The notes: generated by a model not told the origin, from the sequence alone. 64,000 bases of DNA from Berghia stephanieae (GCA_034508935.3 CM067445.1:91249245-91313244), one strand, 5' to 3'; shown: positions 20,324-32,636, numbered from the stretch's first letter. Program-made: numbers and translations.

Positions 20324-21674
20324 CTGTGAGAGGATTGAGATGACGGATAATATGAAGTGATATCAATCATTGTTGAGAAAAAAAAGAGTATCATGATAAA
20401 ATGGGAATAGTCAATCTTTAACCAGCTAAAATCTAAAATGTCTGGGTGAGGTATCGTGTCATTTTTGCTGAGTGAATATTAAGCTGTGGACTGTAAAAAA
20501 ATAATAATGAACAAAAAATGGTGATAATGGCTTAAAAAACAGTCAATATACTTATCAACAGTAAACGGTTTATAACAGTAATACGTCACATAAAATTCAG
20601 ATAGATGGAAATGGGAAGAAAGTTCTCAGCACCTGCCAGGATAAAATTTTTGGTGCTATTTTTCTTTTTGCGAATGTCTATGCTTAATAACTCGTGTCAT
20701 CTTATAATTTATGTTAAGCATTCTTCTTTCTAGTGTTCATTGTCTTGTTTTTAGTTTATTCACCAGCAATTTAGAAAGGGACAAGGTTTTGCACCCATAA
20801 ATTCACTGTGGAGAGCACAGTAATTAAATCATTTTGCTTTGAGGATTGCATCTAAAATTATTTCTTTGTATTGTACACAGGCTTTCTATATTGCACGTTT
20901 AGTGTTTTTCATGCTCAGGATTGCCCTAGATCTGTGTCTTTTTGTCTTTTCTCAACTTCCTTGCCTTTGGTATATATTTGATTATTTGAGTTAGTATCCA
21001 TTATGAATTTTTTGTCCTCTATGAATTTTCAGACCAAATTTCGACCATTCCTTTTTTGTCTAAATAAAACCTGGGCTCATTGTCACGCACTGAAATTTTA
21101 TTATCAATTCTCCATCATCTGCAAATCTGAAGTCTGTTAGGCATTCATTATCTACATTTATTCCTTTTCAAAGAATTCCTGGATTGTTGTCTTAAATCAG
21201 TGAAATAGGGCCCCCTTTACTTTTAATAGGTATTTCTCCTTATACAGTGTTATCAATTTGAATTCTAGAGTATCGATCATTTCAATGTACATTTTCTAGA
21301 ATTCTATTGACATTCTAGTGCATTAATTTAGGCATTGTGTCTAATACAATTAAATGCCAATTCATAATTTAAGCATCCAGAGCACTGATGCAGATTGAAT
21401 TAATTATCTTATCATTCTAAGGTCAATGATCAAATAAGATTTTTCTTTCTTGAAAAAGGTATTCTGATTAATCCAAAGAAAAGTACCCATTCTGCAGCAG
21501 TGCGACTTCACTGGCTCTATTGGGGACAAGCGACTCAAATAGAATATGATATTTTTCTTTCTAAATCATAAATTATACTTTTATTTTCTTTCCTATTATT
21601 AAGAGAAAATTACATTTAAGGCATTCAGAGTTTCATTCCCACCTGGACCGCTTTACAATTTCTATCTAACTTAC
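20324..21674. other. Intron, nothing recognised
   Basis: 1.35 kb of AT-rich intron. A short stretch near 20485 (GCTGTGGACTGTAAAAAAAT) resembles the edge of the fold-back at 24250. No open frame of note. Confidence 0.55.
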
Positions 21675-21773
21675 TTCTCTCAGCAGCAGGACTAGCATTT
21701 CTGGAACCTCTTCTTGGTGATCCAGGGGGAGATGGTTGTGGTGTGGGCCCATTTCCATTAGCACGGGATTCAC
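21675..21773 (-). CDS. MYCBP2: MYCBP2 window exon 36 (99 nt)
   Basis: This exon reads ESRANGNGPTPQPSPPGSPR and RGSRNASPAAER. It is a Ser/Pro/Arg-rich disordered linker. Phase 1 on both sides. Confidence 0.85.
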
Positions 21774-23146
21774 CTGTATCACAAACAAATGATCAAATCA
21801 AAATCAGAAATTTCCTAATAAGAAGAAAACCCTTTGCCCATCTCCCTCATAAAAAAAAAATGCTCCTAAATACCAAGAAATTATTTCTTTTATTTTGACT
21901 GCAGCTTAAAATTTTGCTTGTGAATAATTCAATTTTCAAATTGTGTGACCTTGCCCAAGTAACCTTGCTTTAGCTCATGGAGGTGCTGTTCTTATGGCAA
22001 CCCAGAATGCTGTTTTTAAAAAATCAATAATATTCCTTGAATTCTATCGAGTTCATATGAATGGAAAATGAAACAAATTTGTTAGATTTCCAACAATAGT
22101 GAACTCGAGAATTAATAGAGGGGTTAATAAAGTTCACAACAACAACACCAACAATTGATAGGTCTTTACAAAGAGTACCTGTGTTGTATCAAGTTACAAT
22201 AAAGGCTTTTTTCTATATTGATCACTTCATTTTTATCAGGAAAAAAAGCAAAAGAAAAAAAAAAGATATGAAAAGAGCAGAAAATAGGAAAGAAAAAGTC
22301 ATAAAAATTGATAAGTCAAAGAACGCGATATCAACTAAGCTTACAGCTCGTCCAATACCTGGTTTAATTCATTCTATTAAATTTATGCAACCAACCCACC
22401 AAACCCTGTTTAAATAAAGAAGAGTATTCAGTAAGGCTAACAGATTTCTATTTCAGAAAAAAATGTATTCATTCATTGGCTATTATCTTATTCATTTTCA
22501 TTCATTTGACTTTGAACATAACTTTTCACGTAGATGGTGGATATCTAAGTGCCATCTCATTTATGTTTTTAAGGGGCCATTTTAATCAAAACAATTCTAA
22601 CATTTAAGCCATACATACCATCTGTATATATACACAAAGTAAATAACTGATTTCAAGTACAAACTAAGCAGCAGTTACAATGTCTACTTCTTGGCTCTAC
22701 TGGTACAAACAAATACGGCAGCTATGACAATGTTTAGGTATAAAGGACAAACACACTATTGTAGACACATTACACGTATGATGAAATGGCAGAGGTAATG
22801 AAGATGGAGAAGGTTTTAAGGAATATCTAACTTAGTTCACTCCCATATCCGACACCCCAAGTCTCTACAATACTAAAATAAAAAAACTAATTGAATTGTA
22901 TCTTAAGAAAATGTTCACTTTCTTATATATTAACTTTACAAATATATAAATCATACTATTAAAAGATGATAAAAATATGTGCTTTCGTGTAGAATTTCAT
23001 GATAAATTGACATTTCATTTAGAAAGTGTAAAAAAAAAAAAAGAAGAATTTTAATTGAATTAGAATCAGAGGAAAGTGTTTTCACAATTGTTTATGGCTC
23101 TCATAAAAATAATGGACGCATATCATAATAATTTCTAAAACTTTAC
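21774..23146. other. Intron, nothing recognised
   Basis: AT-rich intron of 1.37 kb between exons 36 and 35. The small open frame at 22181-22417 has Lys-rich low complexity and no motif. Confidence 0.55.
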
Positions 23147-23293
23147 CAACTAAAACAGCCAATTTTTTGGGATTCAATGGTGGATAACAAAGTTTCAAGC
23201 CAATGGCCGTGAAGTCAGGACATGAAACCTCCTGTTCTTCGTCACTAAATACAACAGCTGCTCTGTGTAGGCATTTATCTAATCTAGAATCAT
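23147..23293 (-). CDS. MYCBP2: MYCBP2 window exon 35 (147 nt, symmetric 1-1, possible cassette)
   Basis: This exon reads DSRLDKCLHRAAVVFSDEEQ, then CPDFTAIGLKLCYPPLNPKK. It looks folded, unlike its disordered neighbours. Phase 1 on both sides means skipping keeps the frame and would join KALG directly to ESRANGNG. I do not recognise the segment in the human protein. Confidence 0.8.
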
Positions 23294-24249
23294 CTACAAA
23301 TATTATCAAAGAGAAAAGAAATAGCAAATTCATACACACACATGCCCGTCCGTCATTGAGCACAGAAAATGGAGAATGATGTTTTCAAATCAATATTGAT
23401 GACATTAGCATATTGAATACCATTCATAACAACAGAATGGGACAATCGACCAAAAATAAATGTTTGATTTAAAAAAAACAAAAAACGGATGAACATTGTT
23501 GCCATTCCAAAACAAGAAAATGTTAACAAATAAAAAAATGAGGATTAATTATTCAGATCCATAAGGTATGCATGACGATATAACCAGATGAGTTGATGGA
23601 TACCACAGAAATATCAAGGATTTTTAATACAATGTGTGTCGGTGATTGTCAGTGGCAATGGGGATAAGATGAATAAGGGGCAGGCAAATACATATATATA
23701 TAAATCGATAAAATTTCACAAATTGCCATTCCGAATTAATGTAATTTTAGAGCATACAACATACAGTGAATACATGATTGTCATGAATGTGTAAAGGATG
23801 CAATTCCATTTAACATAATTATGAAATGACACAATAGATGAGGTGGTTGTGGAATGAACATGTCATTATGTTTTGTTTTATTAATGGGGGGAGGGAGTTG
23901 TGTTTTAAAAAATTTATTTATCATTTTTTTTTCAATAGTTTTGACGCAGTCAGAGAGGCAAATCAATTATATATCATAAATGTTGAGTTGACAGATTGGA
24001 GAGTGAAATGAATGAAATGTGTCATCATGGCAAAACAGAACACATCCAAAGTTACCATAGCATACCATACCATAACCAATCCGATCGAGAAAGTTTTTAG
24101 GAATAGATGAGAAAATGGACATCAGGAAAAAGACAATATAGGCCCTTTATTAATTATTTAATCCTTTGTTTTGAGTTGCTTAGGTCAGCACTTTGATAAG
24201 TTACTGCAACCATACAGGCAAACAGTGTTCAAAGAGATACTAAGCTGCT

Positions 24250-24566
24250 AGAGGCTGTGGACTATAAAAAGTAATAAACAAGAATGAACATAACAGCTTA
24301 AAAAAATAACAAAATACAAAACACTGAACATTTTGGGGTTTTAAGCCAACTTCTTCAGCCATCAACAAAAAACAGAAAAACAAAAAAAACAAATTAAAAC
24401 ATATATTTATTACTGAAAAACCCAGATAGACGTTTTTATGTAATGCATTTATGTTTTACTTGTTTTTTGTTGTCGACTGAAGAAGGGTTTTGAGCCCAAA
24501 ACGTTCCATTTTTGGTATTTTGTCTTTTTTGAAGCTGTTATATTCATTTTTGTTTATGACAAACGG
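24250..24566. repeat. Second fold-back (inverted repeat)
   Basis: The left arm (about 24255-24380) and the right arm (about 24455-24566) are imperfect reverse complements. Each contains a CTGAAGAAG motif next to a GC-rich hairpin (CTGAAGAAGGGTTTTGAGCC, then CAAAACGTT). Similar in plan to 1328-1591, more diverged. Confidence 0.8.
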
Positions 24567-24742
24567 TGGCAATCCTTGTAAAAGAATGAAGTTAATTACA
24601 TTATTAAGATGAATCCTTTCAATTTAGCTTCATTTCTTTTCTTCCATAATAGCATGTATTTTATTCGTTATTACAATTGCAATTATCTGTCTTAGCAGTG
24701 ATTTTAGAATCATGTGACATTTAACTTAAATGTTGATCATAC

Positions 24743-24939
24743 CTAAAGCTTTGACTAGTTCATTGACAGGAGCACCATGAAGTTCTGGCGGAATATCTTT
24801 GTTATCTTGAATGGTCAATCGGGCAATGCCTGGATCAGATATCTTGCGGGCTGAGAAACTCATAGATTTGGGGTGCCTGGGTACTTGGTATGTATTCAGA
24901 GGGGCTTGATACATAAAGGGATTGGGGCTTGAGCCAGAC
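24743..24939 (-). CDS. MYCBP2: MYCBP2 window exon 34
   Basis: This 197-nt exon reads SGSSPNPFMYQAPLNTY and SARKISDPGIARLTIQDNKD, ending PVNELVKALG. The basic/Ser-rich start looks like a phosphorylation-prone linker. It ends phase 1. Confidence 0.85.
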
Positions 24940-26116
24940 CTATTGACAAAAAAGATAAAATTTTCAAGAAAAATGAGAATCAATGATATATTCAAATATG
25001 ATGTAACAATACGCTTCAACAGTCGTAACGTCACTTCCCTCGTAATGACGCATGGTAACTTAGTAACTGGCTCTAAACTATCGGAACAATGGCAGACCCC
25101 CTTATGAAATATTTCTCCGATGAGCATAAAAGCGTATCCAGAGGGAAAAAAAAACATTATAAATCTGATCATGTTTTGACTTTTACACACTCTGATCACA
25201 AGACAAATGAAAAGTTCAAGCCAGCATGAAGAATAAAAAGTACAGATTTTCTTTGTTTAGAACCTGCCATTGCTGGGCAACGTGACATCAGACTATTGAA
25301 TCCAATTGTCAGTCGTGTCCTCAGTAGAAAGTGCTGGGTAAAGTCTCATCAGTTACACATTCATCGAATCTGAATCGATTCTACCAAGGTTCATTAGCCT
25401 TCAAGTCCTGAGTTGATTCTTAAGAAAATGTATGATGCAGATACTTTCTATGCGTACCACAAGATCTGGGACTACAAGGCTGGCAGACTTACAGATTCCA
25501 AATTATAATGGAAATTCAAAGCCAAGATACAGTACCTGCCTCAGGCAGAGTAATGTAAACAACCAATACAATTTCACATATCTTAAATTACAGACAATAA
25601 TGTTTGCGTGATTAGAATGAGACGTAAATGATTGGCAGTGATGGGATTCGTGCAACCATAAAAATACCATATCATGTCATTCTCCAGTTTGAGATTAAAA
25701 TAAAAGTAATATTGTGGCTATTGCTTGCAAGGTTAGACGTATTTAGACGCCGATAATAAATCATGAGGTTAATAAGACACATGAATGCATTGTTTCATTT
25801 TCTATCCTTTTCATTTTCACCTTTTTGCTTATATTGCAAATCATGGACCTCACAGCAAAATACAATAATACAGAGGAACAAATAGCCATTTGAATCGAAT
25901 TATGAGCCTGGGCAAAGCCAAGCTGTCTCTCTCAGAAAGCCAATTATGAAGGATATACGGATATAGAATAGAAACCATGGGAATTCTCTTGAGCCCATCG
26001 AGAGGAGTCACCCAGATATTGACCCATGAAGAATTTGAAATAAGTCGAGCAAATAATACACTTAATAGGTCAGAGAAAAGGTTTGAGATGGCAAATACAG
26101 TAAATTTTTTTCTGAC
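24940..26116. other. Intron, nothing recognised
   Basis: 1.2-kb intron between exons 34 and 33. No repeat family or coding frame recognised. Confidence 0.55.
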
Positions 26117-26294
26117 CTTTGTCTCATCCTGAAGACTTTTTCAGCAGTAATAGTCGGCCCCAATCCCTCGTCCTCATCTTCATCAAACACATCTTCACCA
26201 GTGCTATTCAAGGGAGGATATTCATCATGAAATCCATCAGCTGTGGCAGGTGGCGACTCTCCAAAAGTGGGTACAGGCATTTTAGGCTGGAACC
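26117..26294 (-). CDS. MYCBP2: MYCBP2 window exon 33, acidic segment
   Basis: This 178-nt exon reads FQPKMPVPTFGESPPATADG, then an acidic run VFDEDEDEGLG, then EKVFRMRQR. Splice sites and phases fit both neighbours. It is disordered and weakly conserved. Confidence 0.85.
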
Positions 26295-28374
26295 CTGAAA
26301 AATAATATATATAATTCCCTTAAAAAACATATCATGAAGGAATCTTTTGGAATACAAAGTATAATAATATAAGTTTTAAATAAATTACCATTAAAAAAAA
26401 AAGAGCTCTACTTTATATTTAAAAAGGCTAAAACAAGAACAACAACAAAACAACATCAAAAATTACAACAGCAGCATGAAGAATAATGACAGCAACAAGA
26501 GTGAAATCCAATTCTACAATCTTTGAAAGCCATCAATCTAGAAATTCTCTCTCAGTCTATACCATTCTTATGAAGGGGAGACCACGGATTTATCAATGAC
26601 TATAGTAATTTACTATGAAATATCGTTTTCATTCTTATAAAGTTACTAAATTCTAGTCCCAGACTTAATCTGATCTTTGAATCTTTGTTCAATTTTAATT
26701 ATCACAGACCTGTAATGATTGTGCGTTGAAGTTGTTGATCAACTCAGAATATTAAAGGACTGTCGTTGTGAACATTACTAACTTTTAAAAACTTTGAATT
26801 ATTACCGTAACATGCTGTCTTCATTATTATATTCAAAGAAATAGTAAAGAGCTCAATTTTGAAAGCAGTGACATTGGTTTGATTCGCTTATTTTACATCA
26901 GTGAGAGAGAGAGAGAGAGATATTAAAAGATTCTAAGCTAGTGGTTGTTGCACGAGTTGTCAAAAGCTTCCTGATCTTAGCAACAATGTATTTAATGGGA
27001 AGGGTGTGGTAGTGAACTAATAAAAACTATGTGCCATCTACTTGTGATCTCTATATTTTTGTTTGTTGTTGCTTTAGGTCTCTTCCAACACAATTGAGGT
27101 TATATAAGACCGCTGAAACAAAAAAACAAGCAATCTAACAAGCTGAAACAAAAAAACAAGCAATCTAACAAAAATAGTACAAATGTAAATCAAACATAAC
27201 CTATAGATATCATAAGCTAAATTATAAATAACCAAGAACAAACAGGCAGAAGATTTACAGAGAAAAAAAATATCCCCTGTCAAAAAATACAATCACAAAC
27301 CAAAGAAGCAGGATAGGCTAGTAAGAGAAGAAGAAACGACATCACTATCGATCGTATACCCATGCGAACATCATAGGTATATGATTCAAGGGTGATGCTC
27401 CCATCCAACCACCCGCGATCTCTATATGGTTTTGAACATAAATATACAATTAATAAGGACATTTCTGATTCATCTTTACACAATAAAGCACCCACCCTAA
27501 CTGCTGTAGCTACTGCATTATAAGCTGCCAGCTTATATCGTCATTATTATCCATACAACAAATCAATAGATGGGCACCCAATTCGATTTCATTTGATTAA
27601 ATTACATTGGCTGACTGAAGAGTCCTGATTCCAAGGTCATCACTTAAAAAAATTATTCATAGCACAAACATAAACCATATTTTAAACCAAAGTTTGTGAT
27701 ATTAGCTTCGAAAATATACTGTTAAAGTTACCATCCAATTGTCAATGAGCAACAAATCCATATATCCTAAACAAAAATGATGCCTTATGTTCGCCCATTG
27801 TCTTTATATTGATGACAGTTGATGTTCTTTGTCCTTAGGAAAAAATGTGAATGTTGGATAGAGCTAGTTGTGGACTAGAGCACCCTGTGTCATTGGCTGG
27901 TGCATGGACAAGTGGAATGTTTTTGGTGTTTTAAAAAATGCAGAATCGCTTTTTCCTTCTTTACATGTAATAAACTGGAGTTTCCATGAGTCTCCATTTA
28001 TCTACCAGTATTGATCATAGTGGCCTTCTCTAAAATATTTTTTTTCTATTCTTATCTGAAGCTGTACATCACATTGATTGGTATGTCGCAGCATGATTCA
28101 TTGTGGAGAAATGCACCATCAACATTCAACTTTTTCGCAAATCTTCTAATGGGAACAGTAGTTCTGTCATTGTATGCAGCTTTCATCAGAGTTCTTAAAA
28201 GAAGCTATCGATCCTTTTAATTATTGGTTTAATTTTTTGTTTGAATGCTTTTATTTTTTTTTAAACTCAAATAATCAACAAACAACAAAAACAAGAACAA
28301 TTCAGATTTAGAAAGATTTTTAAAATGCACTTTCACTCTGAAATGGATAAAAATGAGTTTTCAATTATTTTTAC
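26295..28374. other. Intron with family C copy 2
   Basis: 2.1-kb intron. It holds the family C insertion at 27057-27416 and a short (GA)n at 26903-26921. The small plus-strand open frame at 28011-28220 shows no family motif. Confidence 0.55.
27057..27416 (-). mobile_element. SINE-like family C, copy 2
   Basis: Perfect target duplication GATCTCTATAT (27046-27056 and 27417-27427). The body matches copies 1 and 3. A 30-bp internal segment (GCTGAAACAAAAAAACAAGC and ten more bases) is tandemly doubled in this copy only. Confidence 0.92.
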
Positions 28375-28431
28375 CAGTAATTCCTCCAAAGTTGAAAGCA
28401 TTGGATGGCATACTCTTACTCTTTGAAAAAC
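28375..28431 (-). CDS. MYCBP2: MYCBP2 window exon 32 (57 nt, symmetric 1-1)
   Basis: This short exon reads FSKSKSMPSNAFNFGGIT between CCCCAG and GTAAAA. Both sides are phase 1, so it could be skipped in frame. It lies in the disordered region and has no clear match in the human protein. Confidence 0.75.
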
Positions 28432-28839
28432 CTGGGGAAAAAATTGAAAGTATCCTAAAATAAATCAATTTTAAAAAATTGGGGATAAGGATATAAAACA
28501 GCTTATGATATAAAGATCTCAAAGTCTTCATTACTCATCCAAATCGGAAACATTTGTAGGTCTAATGTACATTATCGTCATCTATTTGAGTTATATCTTA
28601 AAATGCCATCATAGATAGAAGAAAATCATAAGTTTATAGGGAAAATAAAATGCTAAAGTCCATATACCCAATCAAAAATTCAACATTAATTGAGGTCAGT
28701 TCCGGAATTCCATTTCATTGGAAACAACATGGTGAGAAATTTTCACTTATGTCCATATTAAACAGCTAAATGACTAACAATAATTTTTTTTTTTTTTAAA
28801 AAGAAAAAAACAAATTGAAAAAAGTCCATATCAACAAAC

Positions 28840-29125
28840 CTCCATTGCTGGGATGGTTAAAGAATCCAGGGAAAGTGTTGGCGTATTGAGCTGCCTTCAT
28901 GGAAAAATCCAAGCCTTGCTGTGACTGGGGTGGCAGACTTTGGAATGCAAATGGATCCTGCCCTCTACGACCAAATGGAAACTCGGACTCGTGTTGCAAA
29001 TACTGGACCATGTCATGGCCTGTGACCAACGACCACGCCTCTGGCACAACGGATGAATGGCTGTACTTGTACTTATTGGCCGATTCTTCCGACAAGCAGA
29101 TCCATATACCATCACTGTTTACAAC
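28840..29125 (-). CDS. MYCBP2: MYCBP2 window exon 31
   Basis: This 286-nt exon reads VVNSDGIWICLSEESANKY and PEAWSLV, matching human NSEGTWVQLDQNSM and GEAWSLA. Low-complexity sequence rich in Phe and Gln follows. It ends phase 1. Confidence 0.94.
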
Positions 29126-29938
29126 CTATGAAGAAGTATCGTGAACATTCCAGGATGTATGAAAAAGCTAGAGAAAACAATTTGTACCGCTAAGGCAACA
29201 ACATGGTGGAAAAAAATAATCAACACAGCACGTCCAATTACAACTCCCTCTTTGACAGTACACATCATTTTGGATATTTAGGAACAATACTGGGTAATTT
29301 TTGCTCAATGACAAAGATTTACAACTCTTGATTGACTGGGTCATTTTCACACATTTGGATGCTTTTATGAACAAGGTGTTCTGGTTCAGAACCTCTAATC
29401 CTAAACCCTCGAAAACTTAAGGTATTGATCACATATTCTTAATATAATAATAAGATATTCTTAAAAAATATACACATTCACTATTAAAAATTTGTTGCCC
29501 TTAAATTTTGCAAAACCTTAAAAGTGATTAAACACTAAGGAAGTTATCTCTTCCATGAGAAAAACCTTTTACAAACATTTGTCAACATCTTTTAAAGATG
29601 GTGAAAACTGTTTTGTGAAAGTGAAAGGAAATGAACGTAAAATTTTTGAAACACAACGAAATAAATGAAATATGGGGGATTCAAAATCAAAGATATCAAT
29701 TGTATTATTGATAATACATTGTGAAATTTATGAGCACCATATTGAGACTTCTATCACTTTTGTTTTTCATTGAGAACTGTATTTATCTATATGACATATT
29801 CCACCATCCAACATTCTAGATGAAAACAGGTAGCATCTGATGAATGCATGTAAATGTACAAGTGCAAGACAAGAACGTCAAAATGATAGTGCGAAAAATG
29901 TAACAATGGTGACATGAAATGCCAAAAATGATTCTCAC
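29126..29938. other. Intron, nothing recognised
   Basis: AT-rich intron of about 0.8 kb between exons 31 and 30. Nothing shared with the rest of the window. Confidence 0.55.
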
Positions 29939-30063
29939 ATCTTCTATTGCTTTTATCTTTTTTCCTTCAGTGACAGTACCAATGGCCGGAGCTTTCAAAC
30001 TAGGCCGAGTCCGGATATTGTGACCAGAGGGTCCACATTTAATCACCATGTAGCTACCTGGAC
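29939..30063 (-). CDS. MYCBP2: MYCBP2 window exon 30, second SH3-like repeat
   Basis: This 125-nt exon reads GPGSYMVIKCGPSGHNIRTR and then PSLKAPAIGTV, matching human GPGMYKVVKTGPSGHNIRSC. It ends phase 0. Confidence 0.96.
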
Positions 30064-30319
30064 CTGTGAGGAGGAATAGTCGTCAAATTACAAAATATTA
30101 CACATCTGCTAATGATTTGTGATTCACATATACTTCACTAGCAAAATACAAAAACTATAGGAAAGATGCAAGCCAATATAGAAATATGAAAATATTTCTG
30201 ACTATTAATAATATATAACAAATGCTAAAAAAAATCAAGTACAAAAGTAAATTTCATCTCTTGTATGGATTATCAATAAAAGTAAGCTATTGAGCTGATA
30301 TGAAAGCTTGATGACCAAC

Positions 30320-30614
30320 CTTTAGAGGGTGTGAAGACTGAACCTGGACCAGACCCCCCTGACTGACTGTTACTCCTTTTATCCCTGCCTCCCATCCCAG
30401 AGGTGGAAGACGGGCCTCCTTGCCGTGAGGTAGAAGCCCGAGGATGGACATTTGGTTTGGGCATCTCCACTGGCACTAGAAGCGTCTTGCCCAAGTGTTT
30501 GTTATATTGAAGGCACCAACCTTCTGTGCGGATATTACCCCCTTCATCTGGGCCACAAAATTCAGACAAGGATGTACGTGAAAGACGTAGCCACATTCCA
30601 TCATCATTTAAGGT
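30320..30614 (-). CDS. MYCBP2: MYCBP2 window exon 29
   Basis: This 295-nt exon begins TLNDDGMWLRLSRTSLSEFC and EGWCLQYNKHLGKTLLVPVE, closing the first SH3-like repeat. A Ser/Gly-rich tail follows. It ends phase 1. Confidence 0.95.
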
Positions 30615-30707
30615 CTGCAACACAGAAAAAAAAAGTCATTTTTGATTTCTAACAGATATAAGGTTGACATCAAAGTGAAGGAGACACTATCTTCTAAAAT
30701 GGAACTT

Positions 30708-31097
30708 TGTGGCCTTGTGATCTAGTGGCATGACACTTAGCTTCTGATCTGTAGGTCCCAGGTTAGAGTACCTGTTGTGCGCAGCACAAAACTGAGTCCT
30801 TGGAAAAGGTTCTTTACTCACATTCTCTGACCTTCACCTCACCTCACCTCATTCTCCTGAGAGGAGATAAGAGAGATGACTTTGCAGTAAGGGCCCTTCA
30901 TCAAGATCTGTCCTCACTTTCCTAATTAGTGTTGGGTTGTCCATCATTGTCCATTCCTTCACATTATCCATCCAGCACTTCGCCATCCTCTCTCTCTGCC
31001 TCCCTCCAAGGTCTCTTGCATAATGGTTTTTGCCGATGTCTCTAACCATACTCAAGTGTAAAATAAGTACCTGGCTGATAACAACGTTGCTTCTGTT

Positions 31098-31130
<33 letters not shown>

Positions 31131-31210
31131 CATAAGTGCTGCTGTTAACTTGGGACTCCTGTAAATCTCTTTGAGCATATTAAGTGGATATTGCATAATA
31201 TCAAAACTCA
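30708..31210 (+). mobile_element. SINE A, copy 4, split by a nested insertion
   Basis: The plus-strand head GTGGCCTTGTGATCTAGTGG, TAGGTCCCAGGTTAGAG (box B worn) and body CTTTACTCACATTCTCT are followed after a gap by GTGTAAAATAAGTACCTGGC and the tail GTAAATCTCTTTGAGCATAT. A (CA)n/(TA)n block at 31099-31131 lies inside the second half. Confidence 0.85.
30831..31054 (-). mobile_element. LINE ORF2 relic nested in SINE A
   Basis: The minus strand reads YARDLGGRQRERMAKCWMDN followed by VKEWT. 'GGRxRxRxxKxWMDNxKEWT' is common near the C-terminus of non-LTR ORF2 proteins. It interrupts SINE A between its TTTACTCACATTCTCT and GTGTAAAAT motifs, so it entered after the SINE. Confidence 0.7.
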
Positions 31211-31327
31211 AATTTATTAGTTTTTTTCTTTTAGCTTACGTTCATAAATTTTATTCATAAAATGCCCCACATTTTATCAAAGGCAACTTCTATATTTTAA
31301 AATAAATAAATTTTTTAACAAACTGAC

Positions 31328-31444
31328 CTCATCCACAAAGGATATAACACAATTAGGGGGGATTACTCCTATCTGCTCTGCCTGAAGCATGGGGCTAATT
31401 CTCACCCTCAGACCAGCACTGTATTTGGCTTCAAATTTGCGTAA
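31328..31444 (-). CDS. MYCBP2: MYCBP2 window exon 28, first SH3-like repeat
   Basis: This 117-nt exon (phase 0-0) reads LRKFEAKYSAGLRVRISPML and QAEQIGVIPPNCVISFVDE. It matches human SAGLRIRSHPSLQSEQIGIV. The pattern is that of bacterial-type SH3-like repeats. Confidence 0.94.
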
Positions 31445-31845
31445 CTGAGTGAGAGAAACAAAATAGAATATGTTTATTTTCAATTATCTTATTTCAAATG
31501 AAAAACATTCCTAAATACAGTCAGACTCAGATTAAATGATAACGTCGAAATACGATTTTAAACTAAATAATATCTAATTCCATAAAGAAATGAACAGATG
31601 TTTGCTAAAAAAAAACCCACCTTATTTTCTGCTACATACAGTCAAACAATTCTTCAAAATTCAATCAATGAACATTGGTCCAGATATGTCTTCTGAGATC
31701 AATAATGATAAGGCCTTGATTTAACGATTGAGAGAATTTTACATGTGAGATGACTGATGACCAAGCTAAGTATCAAAGGGATAAAGAAGCTAGGGTTCTT
31801 TAAAAATAACATTGTAAAAAAAAAAAAAAGAAAAAAGTAGTCTTT

Positions 31846-32367
31846 GTTTGTTTGTTTTTAAGGGTTTTACGGCGCTTGCAACATATTTAGGTTATATCAG
31901 CGCCAGTAAAAAGGAAGAAAATGGGATAGTAAAAAGTTCTAGAATTACAATTGAAGCACCCAAGAGAAAGTAAGACAAAGGGGAACTGGGAACAAATAGA
32001 GATCATGTGTAGATTCCAAGAGCATACCACCAATGTACTTAGTTTGAGATCACATATGTCTCATCCGGACACAAGCACAAAATCCAACAAAGAGGAATAC
32101 ACTCAAATGCTTACATTATACAATAAAAATAACAATATAATAATACATAAGAGAGATGATTTACAAGGAAAAAAATATCATCTCCCAAAACAATAACTAT
32201 GCATTTGACTGTTTCCCTCTCAGCCAGGACTCTGACGAGGGCCAGGAAAAAACCAAGTAATCTCATTCCAAGACAAAGACAGAAAGCTTGTTGGATAAGA
32301 TATAAGGGGATAGAAGACACAGGATGTACCTCCCTGCCCACTATGGGAGGTCAGGATCCCCACCCAG
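31846..32367 (-). mobile_element. SINE-like family B, copy 2 (full length)
   Basis: Perfect 12-bp target duplication AAAGTAGTCTTT (31834-31845 and 32368-32379). On the minus strand it runs from CTGGGTGGGGATCCTGACCT, then CCCATAGTGGGCAGGGAGGT, to ATATAACCTAAATATGTTGC, then AAGCGCCGTAAAACCC and (AAAC)n. About 520 bp appears to be full length. Confidence 0.93.
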
Positions 32368-32387
32368 AAAGTAGTCTTTCAGAACCA

Positions 32388-32636
32388 CTGGGCCCATAGA
32401 GCGGAGTTTATCCCGGTTTCTATGGCGTTTAACGGACAATAGCAATTGCTTTCTACCCTTTGGATAGGATGCTAGTCTATCGCAAAGTACTTTCCACCAA
32501 ATCTAACAATACTCAGCTACCCATTCAATGCTGGGTGGACTAGGGGGTCAGAAAAAAATCTCAACTGCACCCGGGATCGATCTTGGTCCCTTTGCGTGTG
32601 AAGCGAGTGCTCTACCAACTGAGCTATCAGGACCCC
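32388..32636 (-). mobile_element. tRNA-derived SINE D, copy 1
   Basis: The minus strand starts GGTCCTGATAGCTCAGTTGG, then TAGAGCACTCGCTTC and GATCGATCCCGGGTGC. This is a tRNA-like head with D-arm and T-arm motifs, followed by a ~180-bp non-tRNA body ending near GGATAAACTCCGCTCTATGG. It directly abuts family B copy 2. Confidence 0.85.

Noticed and set aside
20485-20545. Third copy of the 24250 fold-back
   Set aside because: Only about 35 bases (GCTGTGGACT.TAAAAA...AATGAACA) look alike in AT-rich sequence. Too little to call.
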